From a virus: a DNA stretch of 41,598 bases. The DNA is taken from the IMG/VR virus record IMGVR_UViG_3300007754_001006, positions 1 through 41,598 of that record, one strand, 5' to 3'. Positions 26,015 to 33,889 of this stretch are shown here, piece by piece. The translations under genes were made by a program, and so were the position numbers. Numbering within the stretch: position 1 is the first letter of the stretch; each line of letters begins with the position of its first letter. The notes under the pieces are model-generated. The model did not search any database. It had not been told where the DNA came from and saw only the letters and a program-made list of their open reading frames with translations.

Positions 26015-26659
26015 ATGCAATTACAAACGTTATGGTCAGATTTTTCTACAAAGCAACTAGACTATATTACCAACATTATTAAGAACAGTGATGCTAACTC
26101 CATATGTGAACTTGGCACATTTGTTGGTACTAGTGCTAAACATATTTGGGATGGTATTAAAGACACCGACAAAAAATTATACCTTGTTGACAACTATTTT
26201 TTCCTACCTAAAAAATATAGATCGCATTTTTTTAACACTGTAAAGAATTCTATAGACAAAGACACAAAAAACATTATTCCTATATTACAAAGTAGCCACA
26301 AGTACGATTGGACACAACACGATTTTATAATTTTTGGTCATCATGATTACGATCATATGCTACCTGACTTTAATATACTTTTACAAAGTAATGTAAAATA
26401 CGCAATAATTGATATTAATTCTAGGTGTTTTGATAGATTTAATTTATTATTACACTCGGTTGTAACACAAGAATCTAATTTAAAATTACAATATTATATT
26501 GATGGCATTTTTGTTTTAGGTAGAGAAAAATTAAAGTGTACATTACCTACTAAAAATAAATTATTTTTTCATCAACAAATTAAGTGTATGCCAAAAGGAA
26601 CCGGAACATATTTACAAGCCATCAAAGATATACAAAATATGTTAGGAATTGAAAAATGA
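26015..26659 (+). CDS. Putative class I SAM-dependent methyltransferase
   Basis: A 214-aa protein starting at ATG 26015; a TTG at 25997 is also in frame. It has SAM-binding motif I, SICELGTFVGTSAKHIWDG, and a following acidic strand KKLYLVDNYFF, as in CmcI-like and class I methyltransferases. A HHDYDHMLPDFN segment follows, with a later DINSR strand. The target is unknown. Its stop overlaps the next gene by 4 bases, so it forms a coupled three-gene unit with the oxygenase and the asparagine-synthetase-like gene. Confidence 0.6.
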   Translation: MQLQTLWSDFSTKQLDYITNIIKNSDANSICELGTFVGTSAKHIWDGIKDTDKKLYLVDNYFFLPKKYRSHFFNTVKNSIDKDTKNIIPILQSSHKYDWTQHDFIIFGHHDYDHMLPDFNILLQSNVKYAIIDINSRCFDRFNLLLHSVVTQESNLKLQYYIDGIFVLGREKLKCTLPTKNKLFFHQQIKCMPKGTGTYLQAIKDIQNMLGIEK

Positions 26660-27207
26660 TATTAAAAGAATATATCGAATGGACTAAAACTATAAACGAT
26701 TATGAAACTGCACCCAACGTTGCAAATACAAAGGCCTGGGGTTTTAAAAAATTAAAAAAAGTAAATATTCCGGAAATAAAAATAGAAAATGCTACAGAAG
26801 GAGATGAAGGCTATTGGAGTTTTAGAAACGAAAAACTAACAGAATGGGCAAGAGAACAATGGGAAGATTTAACATTTCTCGAGGCAAAAATACAGATACA
26901 AACCCCCGGGCAAGTCTGTAAACCACATTTAGATTTTTTAGGATATTACTTAGAAGATATATGTATGGCACATCCAGGTTTACTAAAACTAAAACATTCA
27001 TTAGATGCTCCAGCAATAGATATATGGCGTATGTTTATTGCCGTAGAAGATCGGGTTTGGGGACAACGATTTGTAATTAATGACTGGGATTGGATATGGA
27101 AAGCAGGAGATTGTATACGATTAAACAACTGGCAAGCACTCCATTGGACGAAAAATACAAGTTCGGTCGACAGAACAATTATTAAAGTAACAGGAGTTAA
27201 ATTTTGA
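26656..27207 (+). CDS. Putative 2OG-Fe(II) / aspartyl-beta-hydroxylase-like oxygenase
   Basis: A 183-aa protein with the layout of aspartyl/asparaginyl beta-hydroxylase-type oxygenases. A first ligand segment CKPHLDFLGYY (HxD, about residues 93-103) is followed by IWRMFIAVEDR and GQRFVIND. A later WKAGDCIRLNNWQALHWTKN supplies the distal histidine, and a final VDRTIIKVTG carries the Arg that would bind 2-oxoglutarate. All three iron ligands and the arginine can be placed. It is coupled to genes on both sides by 4-base overlaps. Its substrate is unknown. Confidence 0.7.
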   Translation: MILKEYIEWTKTINDYETAPNVANTKAWGFKKLKKVNIPEIKIENATEGDEGYWSFRNEKLTEWAREQWEDLTFLEAKIQIQTPGQVCKPHLDFLGYYLEDICMAHPGLLKLKHSLDAPAIDIWRMFIAVEDRVWGQRFVINDWDWIWKAGDCIRLNNWQALHWTKNTSSVDRTIIKVTGVKF

Positions 27208-28784
27208 AATTTTTTATTTCTAATAAAGAAAAATTAACTAACAAACACGGACAGTGGTATTGGTGGGCAGATAAAAAGTGTAATGTAACACAAAACGAAG
27301 AACACCTTGTAATTTACTCTGGATATGTTATTGAAGAACCTATAGATGAAATTGTTTTTCGAGATCCCCATTTATTAGAAAATTCAAACGGTACATTTTG
27401 GGCAGTAATTTTAACAAAAACATCTGTAAAAGTTATAGTTGATTACTTCTGTCAATCTAAAATTTTTTATCGACAAACAGACAGAATTGAAATTACAAAC
27501 GCAATACATTTGTTTCCGTTTAATTCAAAAGATATTGATATGCCGGAAGTAATGAATAGACTTAATGTACCAGAAAAAGAACGAAATTATAAAGCATTAA
27601 CAACGTTTGAACGTTGGGAACCATTTATTTTAGACTGGGCCTCATACACTGACATAGCTCCTAGTTTAGGAATAAGACAATATTCTCCGTCCAAATGTAA
27701 AACTATTTTTAAAAATACTTTTATATTAGAACCCGATCATTGTTTAGAAATTGTTGATAATATTCTTAAGATTAAAAGAATTCATAACACACACAAGTCA
27801 ATTCTTAATGCATTAAGTCCAACGATACCGGCATTTAATACAAGTACAGAAATTGAAGAATATATTCATTTTTGTATGGATAGTCATGCATCAGTTATCA
27901 AACAAAATTATAAAAATATTACTAGCAGTATAAGTGAAGGCATTGATTCTGTTTTACAGGATCAATATTTTCCTGATTCTAAAAAAATTATGTATCACTT
28001 TGCTCCTTCAAATGGACCGTTTGATTACAAGCAAAAAACTAACAATAAAACAAAAAATAAAAATATACAAGTTGACCATTTTCCTTTAGACAAAGATAGC
28101 ATAAGCAAAATTGCTAGTGAAGTTATGAACGACCCTAGTTGTTTTTATTGGGATACTCTTCCCTCACAATGGCAACTTGCAAACATGAAAAGTAAACCTG
28201 ATGTTTTATTATTTGGGCAAAACGGAGACAATATGTTTATGCACAAACCGTTTTTCTATTACGAATATATGTTTGCTAAACAGATTCCAAAAAAAATATC
28301 TATACAACAAAAATTAGAAGAATTTAACAAAACACTTGACGATTTTAAGGATTGTTATTCGTCTAGAGATAATTTGTGGAGTCAACCTGTAAAAACTTGG
28401 CGAGAAGCATTCCACGACATGACTGAAGAAGAATTAATAAAAGAATTAGAATCTGACAAAGAAGATGCATGGAAAGATGATTTTGCAAGAAAAAATACGC
28501 CTGGTTTATATAATAGAGAAATTTCACACGCAGGAGATACACTAGTTACGTCTTTATATTGTGATAAAAGAATATTTTATAAAGTAATGAGTATGCCTGA
28601 GAACATTATGCTTGAAAGTATTAAAGAAGCACAAATACAAAAAAATATTTTAAAATCTAAATTTAATTACACATTTGAAACACCGTATAAAGATCAAGCA
28701 GAATTTAATGCAGTACATATAATTAAACCAATGTATATGAACGGTATGAAACACTGTTTAAAAAATCATTTACCAGATGCGTAA
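27204..28784 (+). CDS. Asparagine-synthetase-like ATP-dependent amide synthetase lacking the glutaminase Cys
   Basis: A 526-aa diverged AsnB relative. The start is TTG 27204 with AGGAG at 27192-27196. The N-terminal domain has a glutaminase-like shape (RDPHLLEN, GTFWAVILT) but no Cys at position 2, so glutamine hydrolysis is unlikely. The synthetase domain has a modified PP-loop SISEGIDSV (242-250, for SGGxDS), LLFGQNGDNMF (335-345, for GxGGDE) and SLYCDKRIFYKVMSMP (for the PFLDxRLxE block). Beta-lactam synthetase and carbapenam synthetase are such glutaminase-dead AsnB relatives. The 2OG oxygenase next door adds to that analogy. The activity is inferred. Confidence 0.65.
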   Translation: MKFFISNKEKLTNKHGQWYWWADKKCNVTQNEEHLVIYSGYVIEEPIDEIVFRDPHLLENSNGTFWAVILTKTSVKVIVDYFCQSKIFYRQTDRIEITNAIHLFPFNSKDIDMPEVMNRLNVPEKERNYKALTTFERWEPFILDWASYTDIAPSLGIRQYSPSKCKTIFKNTFILEPDHCLEIVDNILKIKRIHNTHKSILNALSPTIPAFNTSTEIEEYIHFCMDSHASVIKQNYKNITSSISEGIDSVLQDQYFPDSKKIMYHFAPSNGPFDYKQKTNNKTKNKNIQVDHFPLDKDSISKIASEVMNDPSCFYWDTLPSQWQLANMKSKPDVLLFGQNGDNMFMHKPFFYYEYMFAKQIPKKISIQQKLEEFNKTLDDFKDCYSSRDNLWSQPVKTWREAFHDMTEEELIKELESDKEDAWKDDFARKNTPGLYNREISHAGDTLVTSLYCDKRIFYKVMSMPENIMLESIKEAQIQKNILKSKFNYTFETPYKDQAEFNAVHIIKPMYMNGMKHCLKNHLPDA

Positions 28785-28840
28785 ATTTTTATAAATGCGT
28801 AAAATTAAAAATACGCGAAGCGTAAAATAATAGCGTAAAA
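28779..28840. repeat. Cluster of four GCGTAAA repeats with a GCGAAGC mini-hairpin
   Basis: GCGTAAA occurs at 28779, 28797, 28820 and 28833, the first overlapping the end of the AsnB-like gene. The third copy is the right arm of a small palindrome TACGC-GAA-GCGTA (28812-28824), whose core GCGAAGC is the well-known exceptionally stable DNA mini-hairpin. The segment lies in the 111-base gap between the AsnB-like gene and the next operon. It may be an mRNA-stability, termination or protein-binding site; which one is not readable. Confidence 0.5.
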
Positions 28841-28873
28841 AGGTTTCTCCCTCCTCTGATCTAGATAATTAAG

Positions 28874-28881
28874 TATAAATT
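28874..28881 (+). promoter_or_regulatory. Late-type promoter box (TATAAATT) for the small-gene operon
   Basis: TATAAATT, one base off the T4 late consensus, precedes the ATG at 28896 by 14 bases. A GAGGA Shine-Dalgarno lies between at 28884-28888. This would drive the overlapping run of a 68-aa gene, a DUF1289 gene, a 58-aa gene and a radical SAM gene. Confidence 0.5.
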
Positions 28882-28895
28882 ATGAGGACAATACC

Positions 28896-29102
28896 ATGGG
28901 TATACATCACACATATAAGTCACAAGCCGGCGAACGAAAAGCTAAAAAACAAGCTAAACAAATGGAACGCCAACGACTTTCTCGTAATAGACAACTCTTA
29001 AAACAACAACAACAAACAAATAATGACTCGTATGTCGTGCCTGATGGTGTTACACTAACACTAGATATGATAACAACTCCTAATAAAAATGGCAAAATTT
29101 AG
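28896..29102 (+). CDS. Small basic, glutamine-rich protein, 68 aa
   Basis: Not recognised. The first half is highly basic and helical (GERKAKKQAKQMERQRLSRN) followed by a QQQQ run, then a VVPDGVTLTLDMITTP tail. This suggests a nucleic-acid-binding or scaffold peptide with a short structured C terminus. A good Shine-Dalgarno and a late-type promoter precede it, and it overlaps the DUF1289 gene by 14 bases. Confidence 0.55.
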   Translation: MGIHHTYKSQAGERKAKKQAKQMERQRLSRNRQLLKQQQQTNNDSYVVPDGVTLTLDMITTPNKNGKI

Positions 29103-29277
29103 TATTAGCAGTCATGAAATTTATCGATTTCCTTGTATTGGTGTGTGTAGCATTGACGACGATAGTGGCTACTGTTTTGGGTGCAGTCGCACTGAAGAAG
29201 AAGTATATAAGTGGGAAGACCCAAACACTACAGACGAATGGAAAAAGAAAAACGAAGAAGAATTAAAAAATAGATGA
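29089..29277 (+). CDS. DUF1289 small cysteine-rich protein
   Basis: A 62-aa protein with the DUF1289 signature. FPCIGVCSIDDDSGYCFGCSRTEEEVYKW is the family pattern PCxGxCxxDxxxGxCxGCxRTxxEIxxW, with four cysteines that could bind iron-sulfur or zinc. The family is common in proteobacteria and of unknown function. It is intact and full-length. It sits in an overlapping small-gene operon directly before a radical SAM gene. Confidence 0.85.
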   Translation: MAKFSISSHEIYRFPCIGVCSIDDDSGYCFGCSRTEEEVYKWEDPNTTDEWKKKNEEELKNR

Positions 29278-29450
29278 TAAGCAACTACACAACAAGCCTC
29301 GCCACGTATCTATATGAACGTATAGATGAACACCAAGCAAACCAGGAAGTAAGGCGTACACACCCAATGGCATGGCCAACAGGTTTGTACTTTACTACGC
29401 AACACTTGGCAAAATGGATAGAGGAGCATGATAAATCAGAGACTATTTGA
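29274..29450 (+). CDS. Small protein, 58 aa, overlapping both neighbours
   Basis: The ATG at 29274 overlaps the DUF1289 stop (ATGA). The frame runs to TGA 29448-29450, 23 bases into the radical SAM gene. The product begins MISNYTTSLATYLYERI and includes HPMAWPTGLYFTTQHLAKWIE, with a helical C terminus. The chain of overlaps, without a gap, makes it likely real. I do not recognise it. A GAGGAG inside its end serves as ribosome site for the following gene. Confidence 0.5.
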   Translation: MISNYTTSLATYLYERIDEHQANQEVRRTHPMAWPTGLYFTTQHLAKWIEEHDKSETI

Positions 29451-30459
29451 TTGGTATAAAATAGATACTAACAAAAATTTACAAATTAAAAACATATGCC
29501 CTCGACCATATGATACTCTTCTTATAGATAAAAACGGATCTTGTTATGCTTGTGAGTGTACATCTTGGTTGCCACAAAGCATAGGAAACTTACAATTAAA
29601 ATCATTAAACGAAATAATTAATTCCAAAACACACAAACACTTACAAGAGTCTGTTGCAGACGGAACTTATCGTTATTGTAATGAGCATCAATGCTCTTAT
29701 ATGAAGTCTGGTGCTGTATTGCATGGCCAGCCGGAACGCATACAGCATTTAAGACTTGCTATAGATGATAGTTGTAATTTAAGATGTCCTAGCTGTCGTA
29801 AAGGTTTAATATTTCATAAAGAAGGTTCAGCATATACATTAGGAATTAAACTTGCAGACAAAATAAACGATTGGTTATACAATTATAAACATCCAATCCA
29901 AGTCCACATAGGATCAGATGGCGATCCTTTTGCTTCACACGTATATAGACACTTCATGGAACAAACTCCAGAGCGAGATAATATAAAGTATTCCATATTA
30001 ACTAATGGACTTATGTTTAAAGAGTTTCATACTAAAGTACCTTACGTTATTAACAATTTACAAGAACTAGGTGTTAGCATAGACGGTGCAAGTAAAGAAA
30101 CATATGAAAAATTAAGACTAGGCGGCAATTGGAATAAAATTAATGAAAACCTAGACTGCATATCTGAATTAAAAGAGAAACACAATTTTAGATTTACATT
30201 ATACTTTGTTGTACAAAAAAACAACTATCACGAAATGGAAGATATTACACTGCTAGGTAAAAAATATAATGCTGATAGGGTTTGGTTGAGTCGAATACAA
30301 GACTGGAATACATTTGAAAATTTTGAAGAACATAACATATTCAACACTGCACATCCATTAAATTCTGAATATCTAAAACAACTAAACAAGTTAGAAGAAT
30401 TTTCTAAAACTTCAAACGGTGATATTTTAGAAGAAGCAACCTTAAGACAACTTCATTAA
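29428..30459 (+). CDS. Radical SAM protein with SPASM-like cysteines ahead of the core
   Basis: A 343-aa protein in which the auxiliary cysteine-rich segment comes first. C24, C39, C42, C44, C84 and C89 lie in a SPASM/twitch-like region (GSCYACECTSW, RYCNEHQCS). The radical SAM site follows at C116-x3-C120-x2-C123 (DSCNLRCPSC). GSDGDPFASH (SAM site), ILTNGLM and LGVSIDGASKETYEKLR complete the barrel. The start has GAGGAG 7 bases upstream. The substrate is unknown; SPASM-type enzymes commonly modify peptides. The 3' end overlaps the minus-strand oxygenase-like gene. Confidence 0.75.
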   Translation: MINQRLFDWYKIDTNKNLQIKNICPRPYDTLLIDKNGSCYACECTSWLPQSIGNLQLKSLNEIINSKTHKHLQESVADGTYRYCNEHQCSYMKSGAVLHGQPERIQHLRLAIDDSCNLRCPSCRKGLIFHKEGSAYTLGIKLADKINDWLYNYKHPIQVHIGSDGDPFASHVYRHFMEQTPERDNIKYSILTNGLMFKEFHTKVPYVINNLQELGVSIDGASKETYEKLRLGGNWNKINENLDCISELKEKHNFRFTLYFVVQKNNYHEMEDITLLGKKYNADRVWLSRIQDWNTFENFEEHNIFNTAHPLNSEYLKQLNKLEEFSKTSNGDILEEATLRQLH

Positions 30460-31065
30460 ATTAAACGGGTCTTTTAATGGCATAGTAGCCAACATAATTC
30501 TTGGATACTTTGCTTGTGGACCTGGCATCACGCGATGTGGTAGATAACTGTTAAACACTATAGGACACGTATGCATATGATAACGTTCACGCAACGGATA
30601 TAAATTAGCTACGGTATTATGTATTGCATCGAGATTATAACAATACTCTCCGTCGGTAAATTCATTTAAAATTTCAGGAAACTCACGCAACTTCTCATCA
30701 GGTATATCATACCATTCAGTATATACATCCTCAGTATTGTATATAGGAAAATTTATTTTAAAGTTTCTGTCGGGTGCTCCATGATGCAAAACAAATCCTT
30801 GTGTCATTGCTTCTGTAAGAACTCCTACTGTGATTTCTTGAATTGGTATTTTTACGTATTGAAAATATTCAATTAAAGCTGGAGCACTGCGAGCCAAGTC
30901 TTTGTAATCAATTTTCATCCAGAACCCTTTTGACGTGCGGTCTTCGAGAAAGCCAGTATTAGTGCGTATCCATTGCATTACTTGTTGTTTTATATCTTCG
31001 AGATTGTATACAGGTAACTCATGAACTGCTTTGTATTGTGTTTGATTTCCAAGGTAATCTATCAT
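30442..31065 (-). CDS. Putative cupin/2OG-oxygenase-like protein, 207 aa
   Basis: I set the start at ATG 31065 (MIDYLGNQ), because the longer frame from 31149 crosses the promoter region and the divergent gene. The protein has FVLHHGAPDRNFKINFPIYN (possible HxA/HxxP ligand segment), a YNLDAIHNTVANLYPLRERYHMHTCP middle, and NSYLPHRVMPGPQ with a late His-Arg. This order resembles aspartyl-hydroxylase-like jelly-rolls, but the iron ligands are not certain. A late-type box lies just upstream. Confidence 0.45.
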   Translation of the reverse strand: MIDYLGNQTQYKAVHELPVYNLEDIKQQVMQWIRTNTGFLEDRTSKGFWMKIDYKDLARSAPALIEYFQYVKIPIQEITVGVLTEAMTQGFVLHHGAPDRNFKINFPIYNTEDVYTEWYDIPDEKLREFPEILNEFTDGEYCYNLDAIHNTVANLYPLRERYHMHTCPIVFNSYLPHRVMPGPQAKYPRIMLATMPLKDPFNLMKLS

Positions 31066-31073
31066 AAAAAAAA

Positions 31074-31081
31074 TATTTATT
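31074..31081 (-). promoter_or_regulatory. Late-type promoter box (AATAAATA) on the minus strand
   Basis: Read on the minus strand, 31081-31074 is AATAAATA, one base off TATAAATA. It lies 8 bases upstream of the ATG at 31065, the spacing also seen for the exact late box at 7051-7058. Confidence 0.45.
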
Positions 31082-31114
31082 GCACTACATTTGACAATTA
31101 AATATTCAGCAATC

Positions 31115-31627
31115 ATGAAAATAGCAATAACAGGACATAAACGCGGCATTGGTAAAGCATTTGCGGAACAATTATCTACCCGTGGACACGAAATAATTGG
31201 TATATCGCGAAGTGATGGAGAGAATATACGTAGAACAATTCACACAGCATCTATAATAGAACCTTGCGATTTTTTTATTAACAATGCAATAAGTTTTTAT
31301 GCTCAGACTGAATTGTTATTTGAAGTTTGGCACCGGTGGCAACCTTACAAAGATGTTCATTATATCTGGAATATATCAACAAAAATATGTGCTGAGTCAC
31401 GTGATTTTGAAATAAACGGACTAACCATGAGAGAGTCAATGCAATATCGCAATCAAAAAATGAGCTTGGAACTTGCTCATGAACAATTAAATGCACAGGC
31501 CAGCAATATAAAGATGTCTTTGATCCGTCCTGGCAGTGTCAACACACAAAAGTTTAGTCCTTCTGACAGTATTTCGGCTGAGGCATACGTCAAGCAAGTG
31601 TTAGAAAACCAAGGAATATTATTATAA
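31115..31627 (+). CDS. Short-chain dehydrogenase/reductase-like protein
   Basis: A 170-aa Rossmann protein with the SDR dinucleotide motif KIAITGHKRGIGKAFAEQL at the N terminus (TGxxxGIG), FFINNAISFY (the NNAG-like segment, altered), and LIRPGSVNT (the PG motif). SDRs are usually about 250 aa, so this is a short form. Catalytic Tyr/Lys may be YRNQK near residue 112. I start it at ATG 31115; a TTG at 31091 is possible. It probably reduces or oxidises a sugar or similar. The next gene starts directly after its stop. Confidence 0.65.
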   Translation: MKIAITGHKRGIGKAFAEQLSTRGHEIIGISRSDGENIRRTIHTASIIEPCDFFINNAISFYAQTELLFEVWHRWQPYKDVHYIWNISTKICAESRDFEINGLTMRESMQYRNQKMSLELAHEQLNAQASNIKMSLIRPGSVNTQKFSPSDSISAEAYVKQVLENQGILL

Positions 31628-32170
31628 ATGTTGTCTAGTTGGGGCAATTTATTAAACACGGATTGTCATGTTATAAAAATTAAAGGCTTATACGTTTATC
31701 CAATATTTAAAAATGGATCAACGCAACTACTTGCACAAAAAGATAAACTAATTGTTAATAGTAATATTAAAAAATTAAAAAATATTGTTGTTATTTTAAG
31801 AGATCCTACAGAAAGATTTATAGCCGGAGTCAACAAAGTAGCTTTTGTTAAAAAAACAACAGTTACTAAAACAATGACAAAAATAAAAAACAACAAACTA
31901 ATTGATAGACATTTTATTCCACAATTTATTTGGTTGTTACATTTAAAAAAATATTTTGATGGTGATGTAGAATTAACACCAATGTATACATTAGACAGAT
32001 TATTAACAAACAAAACTAGAGACGAAAGCTGGCCGAAAAATAAAATTACTGTTAATCCTATAAAAAAATTTATCAACATCGACGAAAAAATGATACAAAA
32101 ATATATGCATAAGAATATAAAACTAAAAACTATTATAAAGGATTTAATAAATGTTTTGCCCAAGAATTAA
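31628..32170 (+). CDS. Sulfotransferase-like protein (second copy)
   Basis: A 180-aa protein with a YVYPIFKNGSTQLL loop (residues 23-36), matching the K-x-G-S/T-T 5'-PAPS-binding element, and IVVILRDPTERFIAGVN (residues 53-69), matching the 3'-phosphate element with R and S/G. It has a different sequence from the one at 1816-2403, so they are separate acquisitions rather than recent duplicates. It overlaps the radical SAM reading frame by 20 bases (ATG 32151). The substrate is unknown. Confidence 0.65.
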   Translation: MLSSWGNLLNTDCHVIKIKGLYVYPIFKNGSTQLLAQKDKLIVNSNIKKLKNIVVILRDPTERFIAGVNKVAFVKKTTVTKTMTKIKNNKLIDRHFIPQFIWLLHLKKYFDGDVELTPMYTLDRLLTNKTRDESWPKNKITVNPIKKFINIDEKMIQKYMHKNIKLKTIIKDLINVLPKN

Positions 32171-33230
32171 TCATTTTGTTAGATTAAATGACAATGGCAC
32201 AATTGGTAAATGTGGGCATATGACAAATGCAAAGTGATTTAAAACTTTTAAAGACTTACATAAAAGCCAATGGCTTAAAAAAATTGAACTTGATATGACG
32301 TTAGATGCTTGGCCAGAAGAATGTATAAGATGTAAACAAACCGAAGAAGTAACTGGAGAAAGTATTAGAACTAAAAGTATCGAACGACATAAAATATTAC
32401 ATCCACTTAAAGAAGATTATCTAGTTGTTGGTGGAGTATTAGATAACGTATGCAATAGTGCTTGTCAAACTTGTAATGCAAATCTTTCAACTAAAATAGG
32501 AAGTTTAGAAAAAAATTATATAAAAACAAACAATCTTCAAACGTTTTTTGGGTTACCACAACACAGAATTTTAGAAGTAGATGTTAATGGCGGAGAACCT
32601 ACTGCTAGTAAAAATTATAAAATTTTATTAAAAAACTTACCATCTAATACAAAAATAGTAAGAATGAATACTAACGGTTCAAGAATGATTAATGAATTAA
32701 TTGATTTATTAGAAAATAAAATTATGGTTATTGTTACAATAAGTTTTGATGGTACTGAAAACGTGCATGATTACGTACGGTGGCCAATTAAATGGGAAAA
32801 ATTTATAAAAACAGTTGCAAAATATAAAAAACTACAAAAACAATACAAACTACTTAAATTAGATTTCTGGACTACTGTAAGTTGTTTAAATGTTGGAGAC
32901 TTTCCAAATATTATAAAATATGCATCAGATAATAATATTAATCATGCATGGGCATTTTTAAACACGCCCGACGTATTAAATGTAAAATATAAAAATCCAT
33001 TTACTGTTGATGCAAAAATAGATTTTTTATCAAGCAACAATAAAATGTTACACGAAATGGCTACACATATAGCAATCGAATCCGATAATACAAATGGTGG
33101 TGTAATTGATGAACAACCTAACTTAGAACTGTTTATTAAAAAACAAGACTATCTTAGAAAAATTAATATTAATGATTATTTTAATTTTGATGAGAATCTA
33201 TTCAATAGCAATTCAGCAAACCCTTTATGA
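32151..33230 (+). pseudogene. Radical SAM protein gene with an in-frame TGA at codon 29
   Basis: From ATG 32151 the frame reads MFCPRINHFVRLNDNGTIGK and continues to KCGHMTNAK, meets TGA at 32235-32237, then continues in the same frame (FKTFKDLHKSQWLKKIELD) into a 311-aa stretch beginning MTLDAWPEEC. The two parts look like one protein: the N-terminal cysteine-rich segment flows into C58/C61 and the radical SAM site C101-x3-C105-x2-C108 (NVCNSACQTCN). DVNGGEPTASKN is the SAM-binding GGE motif. Either a nonsense mutation, a sequencing error or readthrough. Without readthrough only the shortened form from 32295 could be made. Confidence 0.7.
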
Positions 33231-33889
33231 TGTTTTTCTCCATAATGTATACCATCTTGTGCTATATTTGGATCAGTAATTCTTTCTCTGCGTGATCCTT
33301 TTCCAAAATATTGATCCCATGGTGGCCAGCAACTCCTAAGCGTAGCATAATCCATTACATTTAAATTAGCTGGAAGAATAGGTATCTCTTCTGCAAAACA
33401 GTGAAATACTTTTGCATGATTATGGTCAGCAAATTTTTGTACAAAAAAAAGATTTTTTAAAAAATTTTGATGATCTGTAATATCTGTTTCGTATCTTAAT
33501 TGTTTGTCTCGACCAAATAAATGGATTGGAATTTTATCTAAATGTTCTCTTCTACTAACACTTGGCCAACAACAAATAATAATTTTAGGAAATAAAACTT
33601 TTTCTGTTCCATATAAAATACGAACCATTTTATCTGCCGAACACCCTGGTACCGCTAGATTCCAGTACCTTAATAATTTTGTATTATGTTTTGATAAGTG
33701 GGATACCCAATATGTTTCTTCTGCATGACCAACTCCAAAGGTATGTGAACATCCTAATATAACTACATTCTTTTTCCCTGCGGGTAAAGGAGCAAATTCT
33801 GGACAACGATAGCCAAACGAATTTACTTTCATTCCTTCAGCATTATTGTTTACAGGAATTTCTTTATCTGAAAAATGCCCAATATTCAT
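33176..33889 (-). CDS. SGNH/GDSL-like hydrolase (second copy)
   Basis: A 237-aa protein with block I VVILGCSHTFGVGHAEETYW (nucleophile Ser in the GCSHTFG turn), NLAVPGCSADKM as block II, and C-terminal DGIHYGEKHHKGFAELL, which supplies Asp/His. This is the SGNH arrangement found in polysaccharide acetylesterases and acyltransferases. It differs from the copy at 4558-5226 in all but the motifs. Its end overlaps the radical SAM frame by 55 bases, an unusually long convergent overlap. Confidence 0.75.
   Translation of the reverse strand: MNIGHFSDKEIPVNNNAEGMKVNSFGYRCPEFAPLPAGKKNVVILGCSHTFGVGHAEETYWVSHLSKHNTKLLRYWNLAVPGCSADKMVRILYGTEKVLFPKIIICCWPSVSRREHLDKIPIHLFGRDKQLRYETDITDHQNFLKNLFFVQKFADHNHAKVFHCFAEEIPILPANLNVMDYATLRSCWPPWDQYFGKGSRRERITDPNIAQDGIHYGEKHHKGFAELLLNRFSSKLK

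Noticed and set aside
27204-28784. Calling the 526-aa protein a second asparagine synthetase
   Set aside because: The N-terminal cysteine needed for glutamine hydrolysis is missing and the PP-loop is altered, so ordinary asparagine synthesis is not supported.
32235-32237. Genome-wide recoding of TGA, or selenocysteine at this codon
   Set aside because: TGA ends many genes here in ATGA overlaps, no suppressor tRNA was seen, and I could not make a convincing hairpin right after the codon.
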